Translations under genes and position numbers: made by a program
Shown: positions 1 through 10,866 of the stretch, piece after piece
Layout of the letters: each line of letters begins with the position of its first letter
Numbering within the stretch: the stretch's first letter is position 1
Origin: Capitulum mitella
Lineage: Eukaryota; Arthropoda; Thecostraca; Pollicipedomorpha; Pollicipedidae
Length of the DNA: 64,000 bases
Assembly: GCA_030062745.1 (NCBI GenBank)
Contig: CP099839.1
Span: 32,718,904 to 32,782,903, forward strand
Direction of reading: 5' to 3'
Notes under the pieces: generated by a model
The model's database searches: none
Seen by the model: only the letters and a program-made list of their open reading frames with translations
Told to the model about the DNA's origin: nothing

Positions 1-592
1 TTAACGGGAACTAATTTCAGCGTTCTTTTATTTTCGCAAAACATGCCATTCCAAGTGTTGTTCCTTGATCTTTATGGTTCTTTGGATGACTTCTCATGCT
101 TAAATTTTGGAAAAAACTCAGTAGTTATCAATCTACACAATGGGCGGAGCTTTATTCCCGAAAGTCTGTTTATTTCCAAACTATGCAATTTTTTGAAACT
201 TTTTCAATTTCTTTGTATTGTTCACAACTGTGCGAGCCATTTTCAACCCGATCTGGGTCATTCATCGCCGATTTTGATGGCAGTGCATTTTGACTCATAG
301 CAGTTATTCGTGAAATGACCTGCGGTCAATGGTCGGAGGTCATTGAAACTTTGTTATTGACGGAAACTGGATGTCTGGATCTCCCCACACTCAAATTGTT
401 TTAAAGATATCCTCCGATTTTCGGAAAAAACGACTTATGTTGAAAATGGATTTGACCTTAGCTCAGTGACCCGTGCATTTCCGAAGAATCCGAGAAAGCA
501 GATTCGTTACAACTATCAAAATCTCTTACCCTTGAAAGTATGATTGCGATATCATGTTTTGCGAAAACTTTACAGGGCGCTTAACTTTTTTG
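1..592. other. Non-coding flank, no gene seen
   Basis: Only short overlapping ORFs without any family signature occur here. The part from about 300 on has TGACC/GGTCA-type words and leads directly into dispersed repeat I, so it may be the rest of that element. No RNA gene or promoter could be supported. Confidence 0.5.
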
Positions 593-775
593 GACATAGG
601 TCCACTTGACCTGACCTAGGTCAGACACCTTAGTTGACCTTGGGTCAAAAATTAGATACAAGGTGTAAAAATAATCAAGCAAAAGTTATACAAAGTTTGG
701 TGGCGCTGCGTTCGTTCGTTCTCTCGCAATCTCGGAAAACCTCAGGGGGGCGATCAACCGTCCCGCGCGGTCGGA
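593..775 (+). repeat. Dispersed repeat I, copy 1
   Basis: This stretch matches the reverse complement of about 20640-20818 over roughly 180 bases. Shared words in the same order include GTCCACTTGACCTGA-like sequence, GTCAGACAC, ACAAGGTGTAAAAAT, CAAAGTTT and GTGGCGCTGCG, then TCTCGCAATCT followed by a G-rich tract and GGTCAACYG. No coding sense is visible. The class of element is unknown; it is called a repeat only because two diverged copies sit 20 kb apart in opposite orientation. Confidence 0.75.
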
Positions 776-1051
776 GGTGGGTTAAAAAAGTCATGGTACA
801 CAAATATGGTAGGTTCAGACTTCGATCGACACCTACCAACGATTTAAATACTGGTTCAACACTACAGTAATACGTTTAGAAAGAAATGTATGCATACAGA
901 TTGCGTTTTGTTTTATTGTATTGACGGTCGTGGGGTTAACCATTGGGTACAATGGCTATTACGCTCTGAGTCAGACGGTACATGGTAAAAAAAGATGGTG
1001 AAGACACACACACTTACAACCACACATGCACGCAACAGATACACTCACAGT

Positions 1052-1425
1052 TCAAGACATTTGGTCCCTCATCCGCATTTTCAGAACACGAGCGAAGCTC
1101 TGCTTACGCATCTCCTTGATGTCTGGAGGAAGCCGATTGTAGCAAGACGGTGCTCTCGAACGGAAGAGCCTCCGTTCTTGAGATGGGGACTCGCAGCAGC
1201 CTGTCTTGCCCTGCGCTTCGTTCGCACGTTGCACTGTGCACTTGCAAAACGGAGGCCAGAGAAGAATGCTCCCGCGCCTCAGCACTTCGTGCGTCAAGCT
1301 CAACGTGCACAAGCCTTCTAGTTGTTGCAACTGCAGTCAGGCCAGCCAGTCCCGCAGCTCATGGTCATCTGCGTCGTCCGACTGTAACCCAGGCTCCGAA
1401 ATTAAGAATTTTCTGAATTCTCTTC
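1052..1425 (-). pseudogene. APE-type LINE ORF2, C-terminal end (broken)
   Basis: Read on the minus strand this is the end of a non-LTR retrotransposon ORF2. A stretch around 1420-1380 reads RIQKILNFGAWVTVGRRR, the usual 'Q..lNfaaRvi.G.rr' segment after the RT domain. About 1120-1060 reads RAPSCYNRLPPDIKEM, the typical 'R.a..LyNsLP.dI' segment near the end of such ORFs. Stops and frameshifts lie between them. Upstream on the same strand is the start of the RT domain at 1573-2122. The RT core between them, including the catalytic aspartates, is missing, so this is an internally deleted copy. The 3' flank (978-1020) is CA/GT-rich, possibly the element tail. The clade was not resolved (CR1/Jockey-like superfamily by general pattern). 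Confidence 0.75.
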
Positions 1426-1572
1426 ACGTTCTTTTGTGTTCCATTTCCAGGCAGCACATGACACTGACAAGCAGCATCTGATCTGCGAGACGAGAGAAAG
1501 TGACAAGAGTGGTGAGGACGCATTTGGGCAAGTCGTGTCGCAAGTGCGAGAGGTCGACCAGTGCATCAGCGA

Positions 1573-2122
1573 CTACCCACAAGGGGCACATGGGAATCCC
1601 ACGACAAAGTTTTTTTCAAATACAAGGCCTAAATTGCTCTCCTCATTGCAAGTCTCGAGGGTTGCGTCACGGAGGTGACTCGGATATTGACTTGGATATA
1701 TGATTTGGTATATCGCGCAAATTTTGGCGGTTTCCGAAAGAGACGGGCTAATGGATATGGGCCGACAGTTGGATGGATTAGGTGGGTTGCCGGTTTTGAA
1801 AAGATGATAGATAATGGACTGTTTCAATGGATCGGGAAAGTCGGCTCGGCTCAAGCAAAAGCTGACGATGTGAAGGATGACGTCACCGATAGCAGGAAAA
1901 CTGGCCTGGAACACACGAACGCAGAAGCCGTCGGGACCGCATGCAGCAAAGCCACGCACTCTGAAGAGCACGCGCCGCACCGTGTTCAGGTCGACGGACA
2001 GGACCTCAAAGACGCAGACGCCCATTCAGGGAAGGCGGCAGGTTACATCACGTGCCGGCCCCTGGCGAGCAATTTTCCTGGCGCGCTACCCTCGGACCCA
2101 CAGAGACAGAAACAAAACTCGT
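1573..2122 (-). pseudogene. APE-type LINE ORF2, N-terminal part of reverse transcriptase (broken)
   Basis: The 150-residue minus-strand reading (2025 to 1573) contains ACGPDGFCVRVFQ, then LSRADFPDPLKQSIIYHLFK and NPSNCRPISISPSLSE. This is the order of RT motifs 0-2 of non-LTR elements ('GPDGi', 'P..wK.a.i.p..K', 'NyRPIS'). The strand and spacing fit the endonuclease and linker pieces at 3397-4610, with MITE A (2123-3289) inserted in between. The reading degrades after the 'NCRPIS' segment, and the polymerase active site is absent. Antisense ORFs of up to 195 codons over this stretch are shadows of the old coding sequence. Confidence 0.85.
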
Positions 2123-3289
2123 TTAGCCCTATTCCCGGAGGGCTAAACGGTATGGTGGATTCCCGGCATGGAAGGGGCCGATTCGCCCCCCCCACCCGAA
2201 ATCTCGAGAACTACACATCCGATTTCAATGTGATAAACTGCAATCGATTTCCCGTGATGTAAACTATGTTTTTATAAAAAGAGGTTTTCAAATTTTTTGA
2301 AACGGGCAGATACAGGAACAAAAGTGTCAAAATTTTGGACTTGTCATATCTCTGTTGTGATTGTTAAACCGATTTTGATGAAACTAGCTCGAATCGAGAG
2401 ATTATGGAAGAGACTTTTACTATTGGTCCATACATTTGACATTTTGAGAAAATTCATAGGCGTTCACGGGATTTCAAAAATGATAGGATTAGTTTTTCAA
2501 GAAACTAGTTAACAAAAAAGTTCAAAACACTTTTTTAGTTTTTACTAGTCATGCCATGCTGAAGAAATACAAACCGTATTACACTGTTTCTATAATGTTA
2601 ACATAGGCGGTGCCAGGGTCATCAAAAAAGGGAAACTGTCATGGTCACAAGTTCATCACGTCAGCTTACGACCTATGGCCTTAAATTACCTCCAGTGACC
2701 TTAGAGTCACATGGAATGATCTTGAGTGCATTTAGTTTTGTTCGAAAACGTTTCTATTCCCTTGAATTCACTATTTTTAAAATTCCGTTTTAAGGCTGTT
2801 GTGATATAGAATAAGCTCACTGACATTTTAGGTCATAGCTCCGTGACCCGACGCGATATCAAGCTGAAACTTGGTACGCAAGTAGATGATACCCTTCTAC
2901 GTCATATAAATTTTGGGTTTGGCATTTGAAAAACAATGCGCCAAAATTGTCACTATAAGACCAAATTTTGATTCTACACCTTGATCTCACATTGCAAAAT
3001 GGTCTTACATTTACAAAATTATGTTTGCATGCTTGCCCAACTATTTACCTACACAGTTATATGAGGTTTTAAGATTTAGGGGCCAAAAATGGCCTGAGGC
3101 GCATCCCAAAAACGCCACCTGGCTCCACTCCTGTGGAAGGTAGGATTATGAAATTGGGTCACAGCACGTAGAAAGAATAGCTAAGCAAAGTGACCAAGAG
3201 CCGTGAAGCTGTGTCAAAGACCCTGGGATTGGCAAGCAAAGAAACCGGGGGGGGGGGGCGGGTTCAGCCCCTGCCGGGAATAAGATTAA
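2123..3289 (-). mobile_element. MITE family A (TTAA/piggyBac-like ends), copy 1
   Basis: This is a 1.17-kb non-coding element, the reverse complement of the copy at 15067-16275. The left end is TTAG followed by CCCTATTCCCGG, and the right end is CCGGGAATAAGA followed by TTAA. Both ends carry poly-C/G tracts next to a GGATTC/GAATCC-type word. TTAA duplication plus CCC...GGG termini is the known signature of piggyBac-type transposition (Kolobok also uses TTAA). The element has no transposase ORF, so it is non-autonomous. It interrupts the LINE whose pieces lie at 3397-4610 and 1052-2122, so it is younger than that LINE. Confidence 0.85.
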
Positions 3290-3396
3290 GTCGTTTCATG
3301 GGACCTCGGGCAGCACCCTCCAGCCTGCCTTCTTACCTCCAACCACGGTTTGTATGTCACGCCAAAGTATGGTTGGTCCCTGCTCTCTGTTTCGGC

Positions 3397-3693
3397 TCAG
3401 GATGTCATTTCGGGTGTCGCAGCGGATGGCCTAGCGGACAGAGCAGGTGAGCTCCAGATACTTGCTCGACTCCCATTCCCACACGCCAAGTGTTCCCCGG
3501 CGCTGAGCCATGAATTCCCTCGTGGCGCCGGAGACGGGGGAGCGGTGGGATTGCGAATTGGTTCATCTTTCATAGGAACGTGCTGGTCAAGTACGGGTAA
3601 ATATTTTATCAAGGAGGCATTCCACTCGCTTGCGACGACTCTTGAGTAAAACATAGCCCCCCCCCCCCTAATAAGCACGGTGGAGGTCATCAA
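3397..3693 (-). pseudogene. APE-type LINE ORF2, linker between endonuclease and RT
   Basis: The minus-strand reading contains LPVLDQHVPMKDEPIRNPTAPP. The plus-strand LINE at 46500-46600 has the parallel segment FRGVVDRHTPLRSIRLRNPTAPP (split here: VVDRHTPLRSIRLR then NPTAPP). The shared 'V(D)(R/Q)H.P......(R)NPTAPP' pattern is the region between EN and RT in APE-type LINEs. It lies in a different frame from the endonuclease piece upstream (3965-4610), so at least one frameshift separates them. No catalytic residues belong to this part. It sits directly before the MITE A insertion. Confidence 0.7.
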
Positions 3694-3964
3694 AAAGTGC
3701 TACCCGCTCGATTCTCTGTCACTGCGGGACTGAACAACGGTTGGTTCACTGTGATGTCTGGGGATATAAATGTGAACACGAACAAACAGGTGATGGCTAA
3801 AATGGCAAGTACCGTAGAACAATCATGAACAATGCCACGGCTATTAACACTACACATGTCAAGAAGAGAACCGGTAGCGAACGTGGGCGAGTTCAAAAGT
3901 TGAAAAAAATGTGCAGTCAGACAAAAACTCATTGAGCCGCTGCCTAGCAACATCATTCTGCGTC

Positions 3965-4610
3965 TTAAGCAGGTCGCAGTTTGAGGGTGCCGCAGATCAC
4001 GATCGTTGCACCAGGATGATTGATGAGCTCACGCCGGAGCTGGGTCTCGAGGTCTCCAAAGTCCGCCCGCGGTGCAGCTGCGCTGTGTCTAAGCGGTCGG
4101 TACGGGGACCCGATGATCAGCTGCCGCCTACGGTCCAGCTTAAGCAGTGACCAGACGGCTTCCAACCTGCTCTGGGCATTGCGTTGAATGGACATCTTCA
4201 GAGCGGACGACGCGATGCCGGTCTTGGCGAGTACAGCAACACCCCAGCAGGCACTGCCGTCGGGACGATCGACCCTTGGTAGCTAGTACCCGGGCAGAGT
4301 CAGAAGGTGGTTAGGTGTAGCCGACCTCGGTCATGTCTCTGAAAACGTGACGACGTCGCAGTCCTGGCGGGGCAGCTCTTGGGAGAGCTCCAGCAATTTC
4401 GGCTTAAGCACTGGATGATCAGAACTCCGGTGAGTGGCCTGGAACTCTTGGACTTGGATGGAACTTCGTTTGCATCCACAGTGAGCCGCCCCGTTTTTAA
4501 TTTCCGATTGGGGGGGGAAGCACGTGTCACCAGTACCCTCTTCTGGATCGTCTCCTGGTTCACACACTGTTGGGTACTGGATGGCGGAATATCTGTGCCG
4601 GAAACCATGC
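3965..4610 (-). pseudogene. APE-type LINE ORF2, endonuclease domain (broken)
   Basis: Two minus-strand ORFs share one frame and join through stop codons. Around 4430-4330 is LKPKLLELSQELPRQDCDVV followed by TFSET, the EN start ('N.rSL..K..EL......D....tEtWL'). Further on are GVAVLAKTGIASSAL, then LEAVWSLLKL, QLIIGSPYRP and GATIVICGTLKLRP. The last aligns with the catalytic 'ggDfN' box of apurinic-like endonucleases, with D changed to T and N to K, so the site is dead. This is the 5' part of the same minus-strand LINE as 1052-2122 and 3397-3693. Confidence 0.8.
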
Positions 4611-5020
4611 ATGTAGGAGACAGAAGAATCCCAAAAGTATCACTAACTTCTTAGTGCCGTGTGAAAAAAGACTACAAGAGATGAATGACCTACTCACTGG
4701 CTTCCTCTGCCATGCTGTCAACCACGAGGGCACTGAAATCAGAACAGTAATCGTGGCCAGTGCAGTAGCGTCCATCTTTTGCGGCATCTACACCGTGTCA
4801 AATGCTACCAGAAACGTCAGCTCAAATGAGTGCCAAGAAGGGGTGTCGATTCCTGTAAATGATTGCGAGTGCCGAGTCGAGGGCCGATAACCTAACTTCC
4901 TTCCAAATGCATGTTTCTCAACGGATTTAGCCCACTTTATTTTGACCAATGGAAATTTCTAAAAAAATCTCTTACTGTTTATCAAATAAAAAATTGCATT
5001 TATTCATACACACGCACACA

Positions 5021-5057
<37 letters not shown>

Positions 5058-5704
5058 ATATGTGGAAGATGGAAAGATAGATTCATCGCTTTAGACTTTA
5101 TTCTTTACCTTCTACCTATTTCTTCTCTATCGCGGCCTTTATTTACGTTATTATTATTCATTTCCATTTAAAACCGGCAGAAAATTTTGGGGGGTCCAAA
5201 CCAGCACCGGGGAGCCCAAACCAACATTGGGTAGGCCGGGGCCCTCTCAAAAAAAAAATACAGATCGATACCCCTGGTGTCAAGGTTAAAGCTTGCAACG
5301 GTCGTTGCAACTTACTGAGATGTCCTTTGACATGAAGATGAAATACAGAAAGTGGTGTTTGATGGCTTTCGTTTTGTTCCGCTGTTAAATGGGCACAAAA
5401 GGAGTAAACGATAATTATATCTCGCGCCACTTGCGCGATATAAGATAATATTCCGAGGTCACTATATCCCTATAACCATTTAGCATGTCCCTAAGGCTAT
5501 AAGCAAGCCTTCTATTCAGAGTTGCTCTAATAACCAGATACCTTCGTGCTGTTGTCCCAAGGTCCTTTCACTTCGGTGCGCAAGAAAATACAGTAATTCA
5601 AAATCGAAAGGAGCTGAAAGCGTTCTTAGCACGTTTTTAGGGAGTGAGATTTCACACATGGCGGTCGCTCGAAAAAGTTTAGACCGAGGTGTTTGCCATT
5701 CATT
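4611..5704. other. Intergenic, microsatellite only
   Basis: Short ORFs (the longest about 106 codons at 4570-4890) show no recognisable domain. The stretch holds the (TA)n tract at 5024-5055 and a G/C-run-containing piece around 5180-5260 that resembles the TE-derived GC-run fragments elsewhere in the window. No gene is called. Confidence 0.5.
5024..5055. repeat. (TA)n microsatellite
   Basis: An uninterrupted alternating A/T tract of about 32 bases, preceded by a short CA-rich run (ACACACGCACACAAACA). Confidence 0.95.
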
Positions 5705-5725
5705 CAGTCAGTCAGTCAGTCAGTC
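5705..5725. repeat. (CAGT)n microsatellite
   Basis: Five direct CAGT units in a row. Confidence 0.9.
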
Positions 5726-5729
5726 CATG

Positions 5730-8170
5730 CTTCCAGGTGTCTACTGCCCGGACGCGCCAGCCGATCGCGACATAAGTGACACCATCGGGTGCGCCGTATC
5801 GGCGGACAGATTGTGGTGCAGGTTTCGAAGCGATTCGTGGCGTATGGTACATGTCACGTAGCGCGAGCCGGACCTCTGCAGAATTCAGTTAATCACGGGT
5901 ACAGGTCCAACGGCGGATGCTGTTGACTCAAGACTTGGCGACAACATGGTCCCCACTTGCGGGTGCGTGCTTTTGTGGTCGGCACCCATGCGCGATCCAC
6001 GTGGCGATCCACAGGCACGTGTTTCGATTTTGGGTCAAGAGCCTCCTAGTGCCATCAGGAGTGACCTAGGTGGCTGAAATTTGGTGGTTAGGCAAACCAG
6101 AACTAGGGCTATCCAACGATGCGTTACAAAATGGACATGGTCCAATGGGCCCGTGCAGCGCATGCACGCCTCTTTTCCACAAATGTTTGTCTTATGGGCC
6201 AATTGACGGGACGCAAATAGCGCAGTTCGATGCGAGGATGATGGCTAGGAAAGGCGGACGGGCAGCTGGGCGATCAGTTTCGATGGATTCAGGTCGAAAC
6301 GGGGTGCCTTGCACGTGAACCAAGAGGTGCCCAGGATTAACATCTCTCCTTATTGTCGCGAATCCACAACCGCTGGGATGCTGAAAATTGGCGGACAAGA
6401 GTGCGTGATACGTGGCAGTCGGTACAGGTAGCTGTTTTGCTCGTTTTTAGCTTCAGCCTGGAGCGTGCGGGACGCATGTGCGTTTGCAGTCACTAACGCT
6501 ATCCAGCACAAACAAGATGTAGGGCACCAGTGGCCGGATGCTACCCATGTGAGTGTGCATGGGTAGCACACATGCACATCTTCTTAGACTTGGGATCCTC
6601 CGTTTGCAGGAAGGATCCTCCGTTTGTCTGCATGACGCTGGTACGACGCAGGCGCACAGGTCTGCGTGCGATACAAGGCTTCGATTTTGACTCCGAACCA
6701 GTTATGTAACGTGTTGGTTTGTTTCTAGTAGTCTAGCAAAGCAAAACAATCAAGTCATTTAAATTACAAAAAGGCTCGCATACTGTGTGATGCCATCGAC
6801 TTCTAAATTAACCCGGCACCTAAGGGGTGTCAAATAAGGCAACCCCCTCGGTTTTCCTTGGATAACTTCTGAACCGTCTGAGTCAGCTCAACCAAATTTT
6901 CACTACCTGTTCAACAATCAATTCTACATATTTTGACACCATAACCATCTTTATGCTTGGTTCGATCATTGAGATATGACGTCACAAATGAACCCTTGCC
7001 GGCTTGTTTTTGCCCGTTGAGGCGGTGGCGCGAACATGGTCCGTTTTTTAATATTTGCGAGTATAAGCATGGATTATTCGGATTTGCATAGGAAACGGTC
7101 CCCAAAGGACATGCAGTCGTGACATGCCAACATTAGGGGTTATGCTAGGTCACATGCATGGTGGCAATTTGGACTGATTCGCATTGTGGTTGACAGAAGT
7201 TGTTGCCGCTCACTTTCCCCATCGTTCAAGTCAAAAAGCAAATCTGTATGAGCTTCTTGGAAAAATTCACCAAACACAACGTGAAGTCATGTCAGGTTAG
7301 GCCACGTCATAGGTAGATGTTAAAATGAAATGAAATACAACAATGTCTGTGAAAGATCGTTCAGCAGCAGCAGACAGCGATTACTGTTCCTAGTCAGAAG
7401 AAGAAAAACCTGACCTGGCTTGACCTTGACCCGCTAAAGGGCAGGCAGAGCATATTTAATTATCACGAGATATCATTTCAGCCCTGTACTTGACGCAGTT
7501 AAGAATCGCAGAGAGTAATGTTTGCTCTTTGTCAGGAAGAGTAATCCAATCTTATCTGACCTTCATTGGATGAAACGCAGATAATGCGAAACTGATCATA
7601 AGAAGGTTTCACTTTCGTTCTTTTTATCACACAGATCAAAACGGCTGCAAGTAAGTATCGATCTCTGGCATGTAAAGTAAGACCAATATTTCGCCTCACC
7701 TAGGCTGACCTTGACCCAGCATTTTTTAAATATTTTGGCATACATTTGATGCAGAATATCGTGACCTTTCGTTTGACACCAAACTGAAGGCTCTAAGACC
7801 ACTGTTACCGATGATATAAGGTGCAAACCGATGTCACTTTTTTCCGACGTCGTGTTATGCGTTTTACGCCACCTGTGACACCGTCAGTCGCATGACCAGG
7901 GCTAACGTAGTATTTTCTGAATCGCAATACTCTGGGCTATCGATTGGTGGTAGACCAGTTCAGATCCGGTGGTTAGATCCTGAGATAGCAGGGAATGCCC
8001 TTTTTGACGCACCCAGGCGGTCGCGGGTACAAAAATACGTCAGGCGGTGCCGGGTTAACTACCGGCACGGCACGTCACGACGGACATCACGTGATCATCA
8101 CCATGCTATGAAAACAGCTCCAGCACAGTGCAGGGTGCAAACTGTGTTAGACCCCAATGCTGTGCCGAAT
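5730..8170. other. Intergenic, diffuse TGACC repeats
   Basis: No coding family recognised. Two loosely similar stretches, about 7400-7560 and 7680-7810, both begin with TTGACCTTGACCC and later contain GATATC/GAATATC-type words. They may be two diverged copies of one repeat, but similarity is weak. Remaining ORFs are under 100 codons. Confidence 0.4.
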
Positions 8171-8174
8171 GCAT

Positions 8175-9340
8175 AGCGTCCTTAGAATGGGCAACCTTTG
8201 ACGGTCGCAGAGGTTTCTCGGTTAGAAGCTTCTGTGATGTTGGTGTCTGGCGTTATTTGGTGATAGTCTTTTGATCACGGAGCATATGCTTTTGAGGTGC
8301 TCCATTTCCGAGGCGCACTGAGATTCTTCGCGAGATTCTTCGTTGTGAGGCCTATGTGACTGACGGAGCAGGCAGTCTTCGTGCAGGCATTAAAAGTTGT
8401 AGACTGCTTGGGTCTTTTTTTAGGTTGGTCTGATCTTGGTTTAGGTTATTCTTCATTATCAAATTTTTGACTTTCATTTGCCTATACATGTTGATTCTCA
8501 GTGTGGCGCTATCTTCAACAGATGTCATGCAGTTGTTCATAGTTTGTTTCAACACTCTTTCATCTGCCGAATGCTCTTGGGAACTCTGATTCTTGAAGAA
8601 AGTGCAGTGGTTGGAGATTTCTGCGCTGTTGGTTTTCGGTTTAGCTGCAGCTTTATGTCACTGTGTATTTTAGTACTTGAGTAGCCGTTGTTGACGAGGG
8701 TTTGCTTCTGTCTCACGATCCCATGATGCGTTGTTTCCCAGTCAAAGAAGTATATGATCGCTCTTTTGATAACGTATCTAATCGAACTAATGTACTTACG
8801 TTTGGGATGTTCTCTTTTTTCAGTCATGCATGTGACCATATCGGTCGCTTTTATGCGCACTTCTGTTTTGAAAGCTTCGTCCTTAGCGTTGATTTCCAGG
8901 CCAAGGCAGGGAATGGTGTTGGTGTTGCTGGCTTCCATCGTGAATCGGAGAATAGATTGATATGCACTTCGCTGTGGATCATGTTCCAGGTGCTGGGTGT
9001 TCGTGGCGTCAACAAAGATACTGTTGAAGTCTCGGCAAGATATGGACAGTCGCAAATCCTGGTCTTGCAGCGCTTTGTTCTCCACGCGACACATATACAC
9101 ATCGGCAAACAAACATCCCAGAGCCTCATTGGTATGCTGTCTACCTGTCGTTGAAAGTTTCCGCTGGGTCCTCGGAAAGGCTCTTGTTGTACAGGCGAGG
9201 AATAGATTCCCAAGTATGTCTTTGAACAGTTTCGGCACAGAAAGTGTTGGATTGTCATATGCATTGCTGATGATCATTTTGAAAGTTTCTTCGACGAGGA
9301 CGCCGAACTGCCTTTGGTGGCGACCGATAAATTGGTGAAC
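8175..9340 (-). pseudogene. Penelope-like element: RT C-terminal half and GIY-YIG remnant
   Basis: The 242-codon minus-strand ORF (9277 to 8549) carries the RT end of Penelope-like elements: LGCLFADVYMCRVENKAL, then a degenerate active-site block (CRDFNSIFVDA where the family has a YVDD-type core), then LRFTMEASNTNTIPCLGLEI, RAIIYFFDWETTHH and KQTLVNNGYSSTKIHSDI. A next ORF (8555-8352) continues with NNCMTSVEDSATLRINMY and VKNLIMKNN. Around 8360-8340, CSVSHIGLTTKNLAKNLS resembles the 'sYIGmT...L..Rl' core of the GIY-YIG endonuclease. The catalytic aspartates are lost, the 5' half is missing, and a stop separates the RT and nuclease parts. Confidence is high for the family, and the copy is clearly dead. 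Confidence 0.85.
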
Positions 9341-9344
9341 AGGG

Positions 9345-9905
9345 TCTCCAAGTCCAAAGAAGCAAGCATTGCCATTAGATGGTTCACCCGTGCAAGAGAT
9401 GGAAGCAAGCCCTCGTTAACAACAGCTACTCAAATGCTAAAAGAGGAAATGGCATAAAGCTGCAGCTAAACCGGAAAAAACAAAGCACAAATCTTCAATC
9501 ATCGCACTTTTCTAAAAGAAGTACATACCCCAAACACATTCGATAGATGAAAGTGCTGAAACAAACTGTGAATAACAACATAACACCTACCGAAGATAAC
9601 GCGACACTGAGAATCAACATATTCTACAAGAACATGAAAGTCAAAAACCTGATAACGAAGATCTAAACCAAGATCAAAACAAACTAAAAAAAGACTAAAG
9701 CAGCCTGCATATTCAAATGCTTACACGGAGGCTGCCTGTTTCGTCGCTCAGACTACATCATAGGTCTCACGATCACTATCCTCTCACGAAAAATCGCTAT
9801 GCACCTCAAAAGCGAATCACTTCAACAGCTTCTCGATCACCAGAAGATCAACACCAGGCAAGAAGTGACCTCACACCACCATCATCAAAATTTCTAACGA
9901 CGTAG
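9345..9905 (+). pseudogene. Penelope-like element, second 5'-truncated copy (plus strand)
   Basis: Read on the plus strand this repeats the end of the element at 8175-9340. LVNNSYSNAKRGNGIKLQLN lies near 9410, VNNNITPTEDNATLRINIFY near 9560, then MKVKNLITK, and near 9760 a GIY-YIG-like DYIIGLTITILSRKIAMHLK. Frameshifts and stops interrupt it. The two copies point away from each other with their truncated 5' ends facing, so their tails form a diverged inverted pair. The nuclease part is better preserved here than in the minus copy. Confidence 0.8.
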
Positions 9906-10866
9906 GCGGCTTATCATCCCAGAGGCGTCTCGCTACTGAAAGGAGCGCCAGCAGTTGACCAAAAACTAGTCTGTAAAGATTCCGAGGTTACGTAAAGCCA
10001 TTGAGCCCACTTGGCCTTGGAACGATCAGTTACCTTTATCAAACAGAAGCAGAAACGGGTTTGTACAACAAAACCATGGCTCGCAAAATTTCTGAGAAAG
10101 AAGCCTAAACGCAGCTTAGATCCAGAGACAAACGACTCGCAGGCCCTCGGGAATGACGTCACAACCCTTTGACCTCAGATGACCTGACTAATTGGTTCGT
10201 GAAAAAAGGCAGAAAAGACGAAAAATCAGGCATGGTTAATGTCAGGCTCTTGACGAGGGCCGTTTGGAAGCAATTTACAAAAAGCATCATTATGGCGGGA
10301 CCCCCGCCCCCTCCGTGACCGGCGAGGGAATGTTTTAAACATCTCCTCTCGGTGCAGTTTCAGAACTTTTGTTATTCTGCCCCACATTCACTTTTCCGGA
10401 AATCTTATGCCTAGTTGGCGGCGTTAAGGGTGCAGGAGATGGAAAATGACTTTCCATGGCGTCTTGGTAACGATCTGGCAGGTGGGAGCTGAGGGCTGGA
10501 AGCGGCTGGTTGGGTGCGGTAAGCGGGAAAATTGACACCGTATTTTCGGGTGAAATATGGCGACGGCGGTGGTGCTTAGCCGCGCTCCCGTTTACGGGTT
10601 TAATTGGGCCGAGTAGAAGACACAGGCTGGCAGAACCGACTGCCCGACACTGGGCGCATGACGCGGGCCTGATTACGTCAGACGTCACAGAACGTCGCCC
10701 ATTGTCCATCTAGCGGGGGCGACGCCCTTTAGACTATCACCAAAATGGTCCTGAATGGAGTGTCCGATCCCGGTCTAGCCCAGTGAAGTCAACACGAAAG
10801 TCTGCACAGCCCTAGATAGTTGCATGGCATCGAGAACACCAGCCAGTGTGGCCATGCAAGTCTGGC
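9906..10866. other. No gene seen
   Basis: Short ORFs on both strands without family signature; the longest (minus, about 10709-10335, 124 codons) is Pro/Ser-rich and unrecognised. A C-run next to GGCGGG at about 10300 resembles the GC-run ends of the MITEs but no matching second end was found. Confidence 0.4.

Noticed and set aside
1675..2262. 195-codon plus-strand ORF
   Set aside because: It is antisense to the recognisable LINE RT reading and runs into MITE A; no domain of its own.
3413..3475. tRNA- or SINE-like A box (GGATGGCCTAGCGGACAGAG)
   Set aside because: No proper B box or cloverleaf follows, and the stretch is antisense to the LINE linker.
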